The notes: generated by a model not told the origin, from the letters alone. A stretch of 64,000 bases of DNA from JAFAXD01 sp035472475 (GCA_035472475.1 DATIPA010000068.1:1-64000), one strand, 5' to 3'. Shown: positions 15,879 to 25,371, numbered from the stretch's first letter. Translations and numbers: made by a program.

Positions 15879-17702
15879 TCACACGCCGGCAGCTTCCTTT
15901 TGCCGCTCTTCTTTCTTGCGGTCGTTGGGATCGAGCGTCCGCTTGCGCAGCCGGATCGATTTCGGTGTCACCTCGACCAGTTCGTCGTCTTCGATGTAGG
16001 ACAATGCCTTTTCGAGCGTCATGCGGATCGGGGGCGTGAGCCGCACCGCCTCATCCTTGGCGGTGGTGCGGATATTGGTGAGCTTCTTGCCCTTGAGCAC
16101 GTTGACCTCGAGGTCGTTGCCGCGCGTATGTTCGCCGACGATCATGCCGCGATAGACCTTCCAGCCAGGCTCGATCATCATTGGGCCGCGGTCCTCCAAG
16201 TTCCAGAGCGCGTAGGCGACCGCCTCGCCCGCATCGGTCGAAATCAGCACGCCGTTGGTGCGCCCTGCGATCGGGCCACGATACGCCCCGTAGGCGTGAA
16301 ACAGCCGGTTCATCACCGCGGTGCCGCGCGTGTCGGTCAAGAGCTCGCTCTGGTAGCCGATCAGGCCGCGGGTTGGCGCCAGGAACACGAGGCGCGTTCG
16401 TCCGCCGCCCGACGGCCGCATCTCGGTCAATTCGGCCTTTCGTTCCGACAGCTTTTGCACGACGATTCCGGAATGCTCATCGTCGACGTCGACCACAACC
16501 TCTTCGATCGGCTCCAACAAGTTGCCGCGCTCGTCGCGCCGGATCAGCACTTTTGGGCGTGACACCGATAGTTCGAAACCTTCGCGCCGCATGGTTTCGA
16601 TCAGGATGCCGAGTTGCAGCTCGCCGCGGCCAGCGACTTCCATCGAATCCTTCTCGTCCGATTCGCTGACCTTGAGGGCGGCGTTGCCCTCAGCCTCGCG
16701 TAGCAGCCGTTCGCGGATGACGCGGCTCTGCACCTTGTCGCCCTCGGTGCCGGCAAGCGGGGAATCGTTGATCCGAAACGTCATCGTAAGCGTCGGCGGA
16801 TCCATCGGCTGCGCCGGCAGCGGCACGTTGACTTGCGGATCGCACAAGGTGTGCGACACGGTCGCTTCGGGCAGGCCAGCGATTGCCACGATGTCGCCGG
16901 CAGTGCCCTCGTCGATCGGCTGGCGCTCAAGCCCGCGGAAGGCGAGCACCTTCGTTACGCGGCCTTGCTCGATGAGATTGCCGTCGCGGTCGAGCACCTT
17001 TACCGGCTGGTTCGGCTTGATCGAGCCGGAGCGAATGCGGCCGGTGACGAGGCGGCCGAGGTAGGGATTAGCCTCGATGATGGTCACCAGCACGCGGAAC
17101 GGCCCATCGTCGATCTTGGGCGGCGTGACGTGACTGACCACAAGATCGAACAGCGGCGCCATCGATTGCTTGGGGCCCTCGAGGCTCTTGGCCATCCAGC
17201 CTTCTTTGGCGGAGCCGTACAGGATCGGAAAGTCGAGCTGCTCGTCGGTGGCATCGAGCGCGGCAAAGAGATCGAACACCTCGTTGACCACCTGGACCGG
17301 GCGCGCGTCGTGGCGATCTACCTTGTTGATGGCCACGATCGGACGGAGCCCCATCTTGAGCGCCTTGGAGACTACGAACTTGGTCTGCGGCAGCGGGCCT
17401 TCGGCGGCATCGACCAGCACGATCGCTCCATCCACCATGTTGAGGATGCGTTCGACCTCGCCGCCAAAATCGGCGTGCCCGGGGGTATCGACGATATTGA
17501 TGCGCGTGTCCTGCCAGACCACCGACGTCGCCTTGGCCAAAATCGTGATGCCGCGCTCGCGCTCGAGGTCGTTGGAATCCATGGCGCGCTCGGCCACCCG
17601 CTGGTTTTCGCGGAAAGCGCCGGATTGCTGCAGCAGCCGGTCGACCAGCGTGGTTTTGCCGTGGTCGACATGGGCGATGATGGCGACGTTGCGAAGTTTC
17701 AT
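15879..17702 (-). CDS. typA: Translational GTPase TypA (BipA)
   Basis: 607-residue ribosome-associated GTPase of the EF-G/LepA superfamily. G1 is AHVDHGKTTLV (residues 10-20), the switch and G3 are RGITILAK and DTPGHADFGGEV, and NKVDRHDARP is G4. The EF-G-like domains III and V and the TypA-specific C-terminal domain (RLTPPIRMTLEKALSYI) are present. It assists ribosome biogenesis and stress or low-temperature growth in other bacteria. The downstream intergenic region (15699-15878) holds no gene. Confidence 0.97.
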   Translation of the reverse strand: MKLRNVAIIAHVDHGKTTLVDRLLQQSGAFRENQRVAERAMDSNDLERERGITILAKATSVVWQDTRINIVDTPGHADFGGEVERILNMVDGAIVLVDAAEGPLPQTKFVVSKALKMGLRPIVAINKVDRHDARPVQVVNEVFDLFAALDATDEQLDFPILYGSAKEGWMAKSLEGPKQSMAPLFDLVVSHVTPPKIDDGPFRVLVTIIEANPYLGRLVTGRIRSGSIKPNQPVKVLDRDGNLIEQGRVTKVLAFRGLERQPIDEGTAGDIVAIAGLPEATVSHTLCDPQVNVPLPAQPMDPPTLTMTFRINDSPLAGTEGDKVQSRVIRERLLREAEGNAALKVSESDEKDSMEVAGRGELQLGILIETMRREGFELSVSRPKVLIRRDERGNLLEPIEEVVVDVDDEHSGIVVQKLSERKAELTEMRPSGGGRTRLVFLAPTRGLIGYQSELLTDTRGTAVMNRLFHAYGAYRGPIAGRTNGVLISTDAGEAVAYALWNLEDRGPMMIEPGWKVYRGMIVGEHTRGNDLEVNVLKGKKLTNIRTTAKDEAVRLTPPIRMTLEKALSYIEDDELVEVTPKSIRLRKRTLDPNDRKKEERQKEAAGV

Positions 17703-17903
17703 GCCGGGTCCGCAAAACGAATCGCGGGCATTTCGCCCGCGTGTTGCGGCGCAATATAGTCACGATCGGTATCGAAGCAATGGGGTCCGAGATACCTGTC
17801 ATCGCGGGGGTACGCCGGACCCGTGTATGTCGTTGTTGTCGATTTTCTGGAATCGTAGGCGATCGCAATTCCCAACACCCACTCTGCCCAAAGGAGAGGC
17901 TTC

Positions 17904-19160
17904 ATGGATCCCGTATCACGTCGTGGCGTACTGGCCGCCGCAGCAGCCGGCACCGTCGCAACCGCCGCCGCGGCAGCCAACGCCGCGAGTTTCGGCAACC
18001 CCGACGAGCCGCCGCAAGGCCAGATCAACACGACGGCCAATCCATCGAGCTTCACCGACCCCGGGCCGCAGAACCCGGCGCTCGCCTCGCAATTCCCGAG
18101 CGCGTTCTCGCCGCCCCCGACCGACGTCGGCGACATGCCGATGTTCTGGGCTTCGTTCAACAACGCGCCGCGCCGCATTCAAAACGGCGGCTGGGCCCGG
18201 CAGGTCACGCAGTCAGATTTTCAGATCGCAGAGGAGATTTCCGGCGTCAACATGCGGCTCATTCGCGGCGGCATCCGCGAGCTGCATTGGCATCAGGCTG
18301 CCGAATGGGCCTATGTCACCAAAGGAGCGGTGCGCGTCACGACGATCGACATCGAGGGCCGCGCCAATGTGGAAGATATCGGCGAAGGCGGACTTTGGTA
18401 CTTCCCGTCCGGCTTGCCGCACTCGCTGCAGGGAATCGGCGAGGACGGCGCCGAGTTCATTCTGGCCTTCGATAACGGAAGTCAGACCGAATACAACACG
18501 CTGTTGCTCAGTGACTGGCTCGCCCACACGCCGCCCGACATTCTGGCGCAGAACTTCAACGTGCCGGCCGACACGTTTTCAAAGATTCCCCTGCATCAGC
18601 TCTACATTTTCCCCGGCCAGATGCCCGGCCCGCTGGCGGAGGAACAGGCGCAGGCGCAAGGGTCCATGGGCAAGATGCCCAATCCGTCGACCTTCGCGCT
18701 CTCGAGCATGCCGCCGGTCCGCAAGACCGCGGGCGGCGAAGTGCGCATCGCCGACAGCCGTAATTTCAAGGCGTCGGTCACGATCGCAGCTGCGCTGGTG
18801 ACGGTGCATCCTGGCGGCCTGCGTGAGATGCATTGGCATCCCAACGCCGACGAGTGGCAATACTACATCGCCGGGCAGGGCTCGATGACTGTCTTCAACG
18901 TCGGGCCCCGCGCCGTGACCCAGAACTTCAATCCGGGCGACATCGGCTACGTGAAAAAATCGCTCGGCCACTTCATCAAGAACATCGGCAACACCGACCT
19001 GGTGTTCCTGGAAATCTTCCGGTCCGATCGGTTCGAGGACGTGTCGCTCTCGGATTGGCTGACCCATGCGCCGCGTTCGCTCGTGGCGCAGCACCTCAGC
19101 GTCGATCCGTCGGTAATCGCCCGCTTCCCCAACAACAAGCCGTTGGTGTTGCCGGTGTAA
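17904..19160 (+). CDS. oxdC: Oxalate decarboxylase-like bicupin, Tat-exported
   Basis: 418-residue bicupin of the Mn-dependent oxalate decarboxylase/oxidase family. A twin-arginine signal starts VSRRGVLAAAAAG. The N-terminal cupin binds metal through His128, His130, Glu134 and His173 (RELHWHQAAEW and LPHSLQG). The C-terminal cupin repeats this (REMHWHPNADEW and LGHFIKN). The lid over the N-terminal site carries Glu196 in TEYNT where Bacillus OxdC has SENST, so the general-acid Glu is kept although its neighbours differ. Decarboxylation to formate and CO2 is likely but not proven. Confidence 0.88.
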   Translation: MDPVSRRGVLAAAAAGTVATAAAAANAASFGNPDEPPQGQINTTANPSSFTDPGPQNPALASQFPSAFSPPPTDVGDMPMFWASFNNAPRRIQNGGWARQVTQSDFQIAEEISGVNMRLIRGGIRELHWHQAAEWAYVTKGAVRVTTIDIEGRANVEDIGEGGLWYFPSGLPHSLQGIGEDGAEFILAFDNGSQTEYNTLLLSDWLAHTPPDILAQNFNVPADTFSKIPLHQLYIFPGQMPGPLAEEQAQAQGSMGKMPNPSTFALSSMPPVRKTAGGEVRIADSRNFKASVTIAAALVTVHPGGLREMHWHPNADEWQYYIAGQGSMTVFNVGPRAVTQNFNPGDIGYVKKSLGHFIKNIGNTDLVFLEIFRSDRFEDVSLSDWLTHAPRSLVAQHLSVDPSVIARFPNNKPLVLPV

Positions 19161-19180
19161 CGCAACCGCGCGGTTTATTC

Positions 19181-19218
19181 GATGGGTTAGGCCCGCGTTG
19201 CGCCTGACCCATCTTACG
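19181..19218. repeat. GATGGGTT...AACCCATC-type palindromic repeat, copy A
   Basis: A GATGGGT-TAGGC arm pairs with GCCTG-ACCCATC around a short GC-rich loop; the element then continues into TTACG. It lies in the 53-base gap between the convergent oxdC and phoD genes and overlaps the phoD stop codon by three bases, so it could act as a shared terminator. A second copy of the same family is at 51676-51708. Similar GATGGGTT...AACCCATCCTACG elements are abundant between genes in Bradyrhizobium and Rhodopseudomonas. Confidence 0.7.
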
Positions 19219-20818
19219 CGCGCTTCGGCTCGAGCTTGGTCGACCACAGCGCGTTGTCGTCCCAGTCCTTGAGCGTGACCGTCATAACGCCTGAGGCGCC
19301 GTCGATCGCCACGTGGCCGAAGAATTGCAGCCCATAGGTCGGCGCCGCGTTTTGGCCCTGCTCCTTGGTCGGCGCCTTGATGTAGACGAGCTGCGGGCCG
19401 AAGGTGTTGTCGAGCTGGTTTGGCCCGAAACTGCCGGCGTGTATCGGCCCGGAGACGAATTCCCAGAACGGCTCGAAGTCCTGAAACACCGCCTTGTTGG
19501 GGTCGTAATAGTGGGCGGCGGTGTAGTGCACGTCAGCAGTGAGCCAAACGGTGTTCGTGATGCCGGCGCGCCGGATAAAAGACAGCACATCCGCGATCTC
19601 GAGCTCGCGCCCGCGCGGCGGCCCGTCGCCTTGGGCGACGGCTTCAACGCCCCATTTGCGGTCGATGTCATAGACCACGACAAGGCTGATCGGCATGTCG
19701 GCGGCGATCACCTTCCAGGTTGCGCGCGAATTCAACAACTCGCGCTTGAGCCACTCGGTCTGCTGCGGGCCGAGGAAATAGGCGGCGGGACCGTACTTCT
19801 GCTCGTTGCCTTCGCCGTTGGGGCCGCGATAGCTGCGCATATCGAGCATGAACACGTCGAGCAGCGGCCCGTAGGCGATCTTGCGGTAGACGCGCCCGGG
19901 TTCTGCCGGCTGGTCGACTAACGGCATGTATTCGTGAAACGCGCGGCTTGAGCGCGCGGCTAGCAGCAGCACATTGGGATCGACGTATTTCTTGCGCTGA
20001 TGTTCGGCGCGGGTGAGCGGCTCGCCCGGCCACCAGTTGTTGGTCACCTCGTGGTCGTCCCACTGGCTGAAGATCGGGACCTCGGCGTTGAAGGCGCGCA
20101 CGTTGGCATCGATGAGGTTGTATTTGTAATTGCCGCGGAATTCGGCCAGCGTTTCGGCCGGCTTCGACTTTTCCTCGGTGACGATATTTTTCCAGATCTC
20201 GCCGTTGGGGAGCTTGACCTCGGCCGGGATCGGTCCGTCCGCATAGATGTTGTCGCCGGAGTGAACGAAGAAATCCGGCCGGCTCTTGCGCATGGTGGCG
20301 TAGGTGCGCATGCCCCCGCGGGCCTCATCGATCCCCCAGCCCTGGCCGGCGGTGTCGCCCGACCAGACGAACGAGATCGAGCGCAGATCGGCGGGCGCGG
20401 TGCGGAAGCGGCCGACCACCGGGTCGCCCAGGATGGTTGGCTGCGACAGGTCCTGGAACCGGATCCGGTAGAAGATATCCTGGCCCGACGGCAGGCCCTC
20501 GATCAGCGCCTTGGCGGTGAGATCGCTTTCCGGCAGTGCATCGACAAAGACCCCGCCACGAATGTCCTTGAACGAGTCGGTGGTGGCGAGTTCGACTTGC
20601 ATGCGGGCGGGCCGATCGGCGCGCGCCCATACCACCCCTGAGTTCGTCGACACGTCGCCCGATTGCACGCCGTGGCTGACCTGGGGCCGATCGCCGGCGC
20701 GACTGATCGCCGGACGCACGATGACACCAGCGGCGCCCGCCGCCGCGGCGGTCTTGAGGAAGCGCCGGCGCGAAAGCAACGGCGCCCGCAGGATGGTTGG
20801 CTTGCCAATGATGCGCAT
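19214..20818 (-). CDS. phoD: PhoD-family alkaline phosphatase/phosphodiesterase, Tat-exported
   Basis: Periplasmic phosphoesterase of about 534 residues. The Tat signal is SRRRFLKTAAAAG. The N-terminal fibronectin-like domain (VSHGVQSGDVSTNSGVVWAR) is followed by the catalytic domain with FVWSGDTAGQGWG, FFVHSGDNIYAD, SQWDDHEVTNNWW and VDVHYTA-type (LTADVHYTAAHYY) motifs; these supply the Ca/Fe ligands of the PhoD site. The start at 20818 has GGAGGG eight bases upstream; an earlier in-frame ATG at 20896 would displace the Tat motif. Phosphate starvation regulation is plausible, but no pho box was identified. Confidence 0.93.
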   Translation of the reverse strand: MRIIGKPTILRAPLLSRRRFLKTAAAAGAAGVIVRPAISRAGDRPQVSHGVQSGDVSTNSGVVWARADRPARMQVELATTDSFKDIRGGVFVDALPESDLTAKALIEGLPSGQDIFYRIRFQDLSQPTILGDPVVGRFRTAPADLRSISFVWSGDTAGQGWGIDEARGGMRTYATMRKSRPDFFVHSGDNIYADGPIPAEVKLPNGEIWKNIVTEEKSKPAETLAEFRGNYKYNLIDANVRAFNAEVPIFSQWDDHEVTNNWWPGEPLTRAEHQRKKYVDPNVLLLAARSSRAFHEYMPLVDQPAEPGRVYRKIAYGPLLDVFMLDMRSYRGPNGEGNEQKYGPAAYFLGPQQTEWLKRELLNSRATWKVIAADMPISLVVVYDIDRKWGVEAVAQGDGPPRGRELEIADVLSFIRRAGITNTVWLTADVHYTAAHYYDPNKAVFQDFEPFWEFVSGPIHAGSFGPNQLDNTFGPQLVYIKAPTKEQGQNAAPTYGLQFFGHVAIDGASGVMTVTLKDWDDNALWSTKLEPKRA

Positions 20819-20965
20819 TTCGCCCTCCTGATTCGCATGGCGAAGCCGCATGATGGGCGTGAAGTTTGACAGTACGCTAACAGGCTGTGGCACCAAGGGG
20901 CCAAGCTGCGCCCGCGGGTGACAGCCCGTGCGACAGTAGTGAAAGCGCGTCGGGTCGTGTGAGCG

Positions 20966-21538
20966 CTATTCTGCGGGCTCGTTCGCGGCGTATTTCTGCA
21001 GCAACGGGTACTGCAGCGCTGCGAACACAAACGTGAGCGGCAGGAAGCCGAACGCCTTGAACGCCACCCAGGTGTCGGTCGATTGGGTGCGCCACACAAC
21101 CTCGTTGAGTACCGCGAGCGCAAAAAAGAATAGCGCCCAACGGATGGTGAGCTTGCGCCAGCCTTCCTCGTTGAGATGGAACACCTGGTCGAACACCATG
21201 GCGAGCAGCGGCTTGCCCATCAGTTGCCCGCCGAGCAGAACGGCGCCGAATAACACATAGATGATCGTGGGCTTGATCTTGATGAAGGTCTCATCCTGCA
21301 GGTAGAGCGTGAGCGAGCCGAACACCAGCACGATCACGGCCGAGACCAACGGCATGATCGGGACGTGCTTGGTGAGCACGTATCCGATGGCCAGCGCCAG
21401 CACAGTCGCGACCATGAACACGGCCGTCGCGCCAAAAATGCCGAACCGGCCGTTGGCGACGAAGAACAGCACCAGCGGCCCGAGGTCGAGCGCGATTTTC
21501 AGGAATGGATTGATCTGCGGTTTGGCGGCTTGATCCAT
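20966..21538 (-). CDS. yciB: Septation protein A family (YciB/IspZ) membrane protein
   Basis: 190-residue inner-membrane protein with five or six transmembrane segments. Family sequence includes LDLGPLVLFFVANGRFGIF near the N-terminus, KIKPTIIYVLFGAVLLGG in the middle and RWALFFFALAVLNEVVWR. In other bacteria it interacts with cell-elongation and division proteins. It lies four bases downstream of ftsY in the dapF-mtaB-ftsY-yciB block, a conserved position in Hyphomicrobiales. Confidence 0.93.
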   Translation of the reverse strand: MDQAAKPQINPFLKIALDLGPLVLFFVANGRFGIFGATAVFMVATVLALAIGYVLTKHVPIMPLVSAVIVLVFGSLTLYLQDETFIKIKPTIIYVLFGAVLLGGQLMGKPLLAMVFDQVFHLNEEGWRKLTIRWALFFFALAVLNEVVWRTQSTDTWVAFKAFGFLPLTFVFAALQYPLLQKYAANEPAE

Positions 21539-21542
21539 GTCG

Positions 21543-22484
21543 TTACTCTAGCCCGGCGATCGCCCAGGCGAAATCCTTTGCGGCAAACGGCGCCAGATCG
21601 TCAACACCTTCGCCAACGCCAATGAAATGCACCGGCAGGCCATGTTTTGCGGCCAGCGCCACCAGAATGCCGCCGCGCGCTGTGCCGTCGAGCTTGGTCA
21701 TCACGAGGCCGGTCACGCCGGCGGTCTTCTGGAATTCGACGACCTGCGAGAGTGCGTTCTGTCCGACCGTCGCGTCGAGCACTAGCAGGACCGCGTGCGG
21801 CGCCGCGGGGTCGAGCTTCCTCATCACGCGTACGATCTTGTCGAGTTCGCTCATCAGCGCGGTCTTGTTCTGCAGTCGTCCGGCTGTGTCCACGATCAGG
21901 ACATCGGTTCCGTTTGCGCGCGCCGCCGCGAGCGCCTCATAGGCGAGCCCGGCCGCGTCGGCACCGGGCGCGCCCGCCACGAAGCCGGCGCCGGTGCGCG
22001 TGCTCCAGATCTTGAGCTGCTCGGTGGCGGCGGCGCGAAAGGTGTCGCCTGCGACCAGCATGACCGTCTTGCGCTCGCGCTTGAGCCGCGCTGCAAGCTT
22101 GCCGATGGTCGTGGTCTTGCCCGAGCCGTTGACGCCGACCACCAGGATTACGAACGGTTGAGCATCGGCGGCGATCGCGAGCGGCTTGGCCACGGGGGCA
22201 AGGATCTTTTCGACTTCCGCGGCCAGGATCGCCTTCACGTCGTCGGCCGATACGTCCTTGTTGTAGCGGCCTTCGGCGATCGCGGCCGCAACGCGCGCCG
22301 CGGTATCGACCCCGAGATCGGCGCGGATCAGCACTTCTTCCAACTCTTCGATTGTGGTGTCGTCGAGCTTCCGCTTCGAAACGAGGTCGGAAATCGCACC
22401 GCCGATCGACGCGGAGGTGCGCCGCAGGCCGCCCGTGAGGCGCTGCCACCAGCTCTTCGCCGCCGTGTTTGTGCTGTCGTCCAT
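21543..22484 (-). CDS. ftsY: Signal recognition particle receptor FtsY
   Basis: 313-residue SRP-receptor GTPase that docks the Ffh-ribosome complex at the membrane. The N domain (residues 20-100) leads to G1 GVNGSGKTT at 117-125, followed by GDTFRAAATEQL, VDTAGRLQNK (G3) and TKLDGTARGG (G4/closing loop). The acidic A domain of E. coli FtsY is almost absent: fewer than 20 residues precede the N domain, as in many alphaproteobacteria. The start is 28 bases from the start of the divergent rluA-like gene. Confidence 0.97.
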   Translation of the reverse strand: MDDSTNTAAKSWWQRLTGGLRRTSASIGGAISDLVSKRKLDDTTIEELEEVLIRADLGVDTAARVAAAIAEGRYNKDVSADDVKAILAAEVEKILAPVAKPLAIAADAQPFVILVVGVNGSGKTTTIGKLAARLKRERKTVMLVAGDTFRAAATEQLKIWSTRTGAGFVAGAPGADAAGLAYEALAAARANGTDVLIVDTAGRLQNKTALMSELDKIVRVMRKLDPAAPHAVLLVLDATVGQNALSQVVEFQKTAGVTGLVMTKLDGTARGGILVALAAKHGLPVHFIGVGEGVDDLAPFAAKDFAWAIAGLE

Positions 22485-22511
22485 ATTGGCTGTCGTGATA
22501 GCGGTTTGCAG

Positions 22512-23249
22512 ATGATGGTGAAAGACGCCGTGCGCAATGGGCTTGACGCCGAGGGGATGCTGGCCCGCGTGCTCTATCGCGACGGCTTAATGCTGGTGAT
22601 CGACAAACCGGCCGGTCTCCCGGTGCATCGCGGTCCCAAAGGGGGGGCAAGCCTCGAGGACCATTTCGACGCGCTGCGATTCGGGCTGCCGCGCGCGCCC
22701 GCGCTGGCGCACCGGCTCGACAAGGATACCTCCGGCTGCTTGGTGCTCGGCCGCCACCGCAAGGCCTTGGCGCACCTTGGGCTCCTGTTCAAGCACGGCA
22801 AGGTCGGCAAGACCTATTGGGCCGTCGTCGAGGGAACCCCGGACGCGGATCAAGGCACCATCGATCTGCCGCTCGGTCGACTCAACGACGTCCGGGGATG
22901 GTGGATGAAGCCAGATCAACATGGCGTTCCGGCGGTGACGCGCTGGAAGATCATGGGGCGCGCCCCGGGGCTGACTTGGCTCGCGCTCGAGCCGCTAACC
23001 GGGCGTACCCATCAGCTGCGCGTTCACGGCGCCGCCATGGGCTGGCCGATCGTGGGGGATACGATCTACGGCAAGGCGCCCCGGAGCGGCGGTCCGATTC
23101 TCCATCTGCACGCGCGCGAGGTGGTGGTGCCGATCTCCAAGAATCGCGACCCGGTGCGGGTTACGGCGCCCGTGCCGGCGCATATGCATGCACGCCTTAC
23201 GGCCTGCGGGTGGGCGTTGGAGGCGCAAGCGGCGCCGATTGCGAGTTAG
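22512..23249 (+). CDS. RluA-family pseudouridine synthase
   Basis: 245-residue rRNA/tRNA pseudouridine synthase. The catalytic Asp is in AHRLDKDTSGCLVLG, and the KPAGLPVHRG and LALEPLTGRTHQLRVHGA motifs are both conserved. No S4 domain precedes the catalytic domain, so it resembles RluA/TruC-type enzymes; the target base is not predictable. It sits antiparallel inside the mtaB-ftsY block: its start is 27 bases from ftsY and its TAG overlaps the mtaB stop by four bases. Two adjacent ATGs (22512 and 22515) are possible starts. Confidence 0.92.
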   Translation: MMVKDAVRNGLDAEGMLARVLYRDGLMLVIDKPAGLPVHRGPKGGASLEDHFDALRFGLPRAPALAHRLDKDTSGCLVLGRHRKALAHLGLLFKHGKVGKTYWAVVEGTPDADQGTIDLPLGRLNDVRGWWMKPDQHGVPAVTRWKIMGRAPGLTWLALEPLTGRTHQLRVHGAAMGWPIVGDTIYGKAPRSGGPILHLHAREVVVPISKNRDPVRVTAPVPAHMHARLTACGWALEAQAAPIAS

Positions 23250-24502
23250 GCGGCGAAGAGCTCACGCCCGTCGTGGCCGGCGACCGCGACTTCGATGATC
23301 CGGCCGGGTGCGACCGGCGCCGCAAACCGCACCTTGCTGAACTGCTCGGTGTGTCCGGCTACGGGCGATTCAGTCAGCACGCGCTGCCGCGAGCCGACCT
23401 GCGATTGCAGATGCGCGTTGAGCGCTTCCTCGCCGCGCTGACGCAGCCGCCGGGCGCGGTCCTTGACCACCGCGCGGTCGACCTGCGGCATGCGCGCCGC
23501 CGGCGTGCCGGGTCGCAGCGAGAACGGAAATACGTGCAGGTGCACGAGCTCGCATTCCGCCACGAGATCGAGCGAGCGCGCAAACATGTCCTCGGTCTCG
23601 GTCGGAAAGCCGGCGATGATGTCGGCGCCGAACGCAACTTCGGGACGCAGCCGCCGCACGTTGCGGCAGAACGCGATCGCGTCGGCGCGCAGATGGCGGC
23701 GCTTCATGCGTTTGAGAATAAGGTCGTCGCCGGCCTGCAGCGACAGGTGCAGATGCGGCATCAGTCGTGGCTCATTGGCGAGCGCGTCGATCAGATCACG
23801 GTCGGCCTCGATCGAATCGATCGACGAGAGCCGCAGGCGCGCAAGCTCCGGCACTTCGCGCAATATCTGCTTCACCAGCGTTCCAAGTTTGGGCGCGCCG
23901 TCGGTTGAATAGCTTGTGATGTCGACCCCGGTGAGCACGACTTCGCGCACGCCTTGCTCGACCAGCGCGCGAACCTGCGCCACCACGGTCGCAATAGGCA
24001 TCGAGCGCGAATTACCGCGTCCGAACGGAATAATGCAGAACGTGCAGCGGTGATCGCACCCGTTCTGCACCTGGACGAAGGCGCGCAAGCGCCCGTCGCG
24101 GGCCTCGACCGCGGGCGTCGTGCGCGGCGCGGCCGTCATGATGTCGCTTACGGCGATTTTCTGGGTGGCAGTCGCCGGTGAGCCAAGTGCAAGACGCGTT
24201 GCAGCCCACGCGCCGGTGGTAAGCTTGTCGTCGTTGCCGATGACGCGATCGACCTCAGGCATTTGGCCAAACGACGCCGGATCGGTCTGCGCCGCGCAAC
24301 CGGTGACGACGATGCACGCATCCGGGCGCGCGCGCGCCTGTGCCCTGATCGCTTGCCGGGCTTGGCGCACCGCTTCGGCCGTAACCGCGCAGGTGTTCAC
24401 CACAACGATTTCATCAATGCCAACCGCGGTCGCCCTGGCGCGGATTACACCCGACTCGTAGGCATTGAGCCGGCATCCAAATGTGAGAACGTCGATGCTC
24501 AC
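23246..24502 (-). CDS. mtaB: tRNA t6A37 methylthiotransferase MtaB
   Basis: 418-residue radical-SAM methylthiotransferase that converts t6A to ms2t6A at position 37 of ANN-decoding tRNAs. The UPF0004 domain has Cys10, Cys38 and Cys69 (FGCRLNAYES, VVNTCAVT, VTGCAAQ) for the auxiliary cluster, and the radical-SAM triad is Cys149, Cys153 and Cys156 in NGCDHRCTFCIIP. A C-terminal TRAM-like region ends the protein. The start is GTG at 24500-24502, overlapping the dapF stop as GTGA. Confidence 0.94.
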   Translation of the reverse strand: MSIDVLTFGCRLNAYESGVIRARATAVGIDEIVVVNTCAVTAEAVRQARQAIRAQARARPDACIVVTGCAAQTDPASFGQMPEVDRVIGNDDKLTTGAWAATRLALGSPATATQKIAVSDIMTAAPRTTPAVEARDGRLRAFVQVQNGCDHRCTFCIIPFGRGNSRSMPIATVVAQVRALVEQGVREVVLTGVDITSYSTDGAPKLGTLVKQILREVPELARLRLSSIDSIEADRDLIDALANEPRLMPHLHLSLQAGDDLILKRMKRRHLRADAIAFCRNVRRLRPEVAFGADIIAGFPTETEDMFARSLDLVAECELVHLHVFPFSLRPGTPAARMPQVDRAVVKDRARRLRQRGEEALNAHLQSQVGSRQRVLTESPVAGHTEQFSKVRFAAPVAPGRIIEVAVAGHDGRELFAA

Positions 24503-25371
24503 GCGGCGCCTAGCTTGGCGGACAGTTCGGGTTCGAACCGCCCCTCGAATTCATATTCGACCGGACCGGTCATCAACACATGTCCGTCGCTTTCGCGCCA
24601 CTCGATCAAAAGGTCGCCGCCCGGCAATGTGACCGTCACCTTGCGGCCGGCGCGGCGGGTGCGGGCGGCCGCAACCGCGACCGCGCAGGCGGCCGAACCG
24701 CAAGCCTTGGTCATGCCGGCGCCGCGCTCCCAGGTGCGCACGAGCACGCTCGATGCCGATGTCACCACCGCCAGCGAGATATTGGCACGCTCCGGAAACA
24801 TCGGGTGAGTTTCGAGTGTCGGCCCCAGTCGCGCGAGATCGTAGGCGTCAACGTCGTCGACCCAGAACACCGCGTGCGGATTGCCCATGTTGACGGCCGA
24901 GGGGGATTGCAGCACCGGTTGGTCGAGCGGTCCGATTGCGAGCGCAATCGCACTGGTGTCGCGACATTCCTCGGCAAGCGGGATCTCATCCCAGCCAAAT
25001 CTCGGTGCGCCCATGTCGACGGTCGATACCAGCGGGCGCTCGCCCGGCCAGCAGTTCACGAACCCGGCTTTGGTCTCGAACGTCAGCACGGTCTTTTCGG
25101 TTTCCCGGAACAGCACATCGGCGACGCAACGCATGCCGTTGCCGCAGGCGCCCGCTTCCGAGCCGTCGTTGTTGTAAATGCGCACGAACGCGTCGGTCTC
25201 CGGAACACGTCCGGGATAAAGCGCCATCAACTGATCGAAACGCACGGCGCCGGCGGCGGTGCGCACGTCGGCGGTGGAGATGACCACCGGGGCATGCCGC
25301 ATGTCGACTACGACGATCTCGTTGCCGAGACCGTTCATCTTGACAAAACGATAGTTCGCCAGGGCGCTCAT
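24499..25371 (-). CDS. dapF: Diaminopimelate epimerase
   Basis: Cofactor-free racemase that converts LL- to meso-diaminopimelate for lysine and peptidoglycan. The 290-residue product has both catalytic cysteines: Cys76 in EAGACGNGMRC and Cys224 in TKACGSAACA. The FVKMNGLGNEIVVVD N-terminus and NMGNPHAVFW are family landmarks. It is the promoter-proximal gene of the dapF-mtaB block; the sequence 25372-25541 upstream is a short divergent intergenic region. Confidence 0.97.
   Translation of the reverse strand: MSALANYRFVKMNGLGNEIVVVDMRHAPVVISTADVRTAAGAVRFDQLMALYPGRVPETDAFVRIYNNDGSEAGACGNGMRCVADVLFRETEKTVLTFETKAGFVNCWPGERPLVSTVDMGAPRFGWDEIPLAEECRDTSAIALAIGPLDQPVLQSPSAVNMGNPHAVFWVDDVDAYDLARLGPTLETHPMFPERANISLAVVTSASSVLVRTWERGAGMTKACGSAACAVAVAAARTRRAGRKVTVTLPGGDLLIEWRESDGHVLMTGPVEYEFEGRFEPELSAKLGAA

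Noticed and set aside
24520..24550. GGTTCGAACC-like string resembling a tRNA T-loop
   Set aside because: It lies in the dapF coding sequence, and no acceptor, D or anticodon arms surround it.
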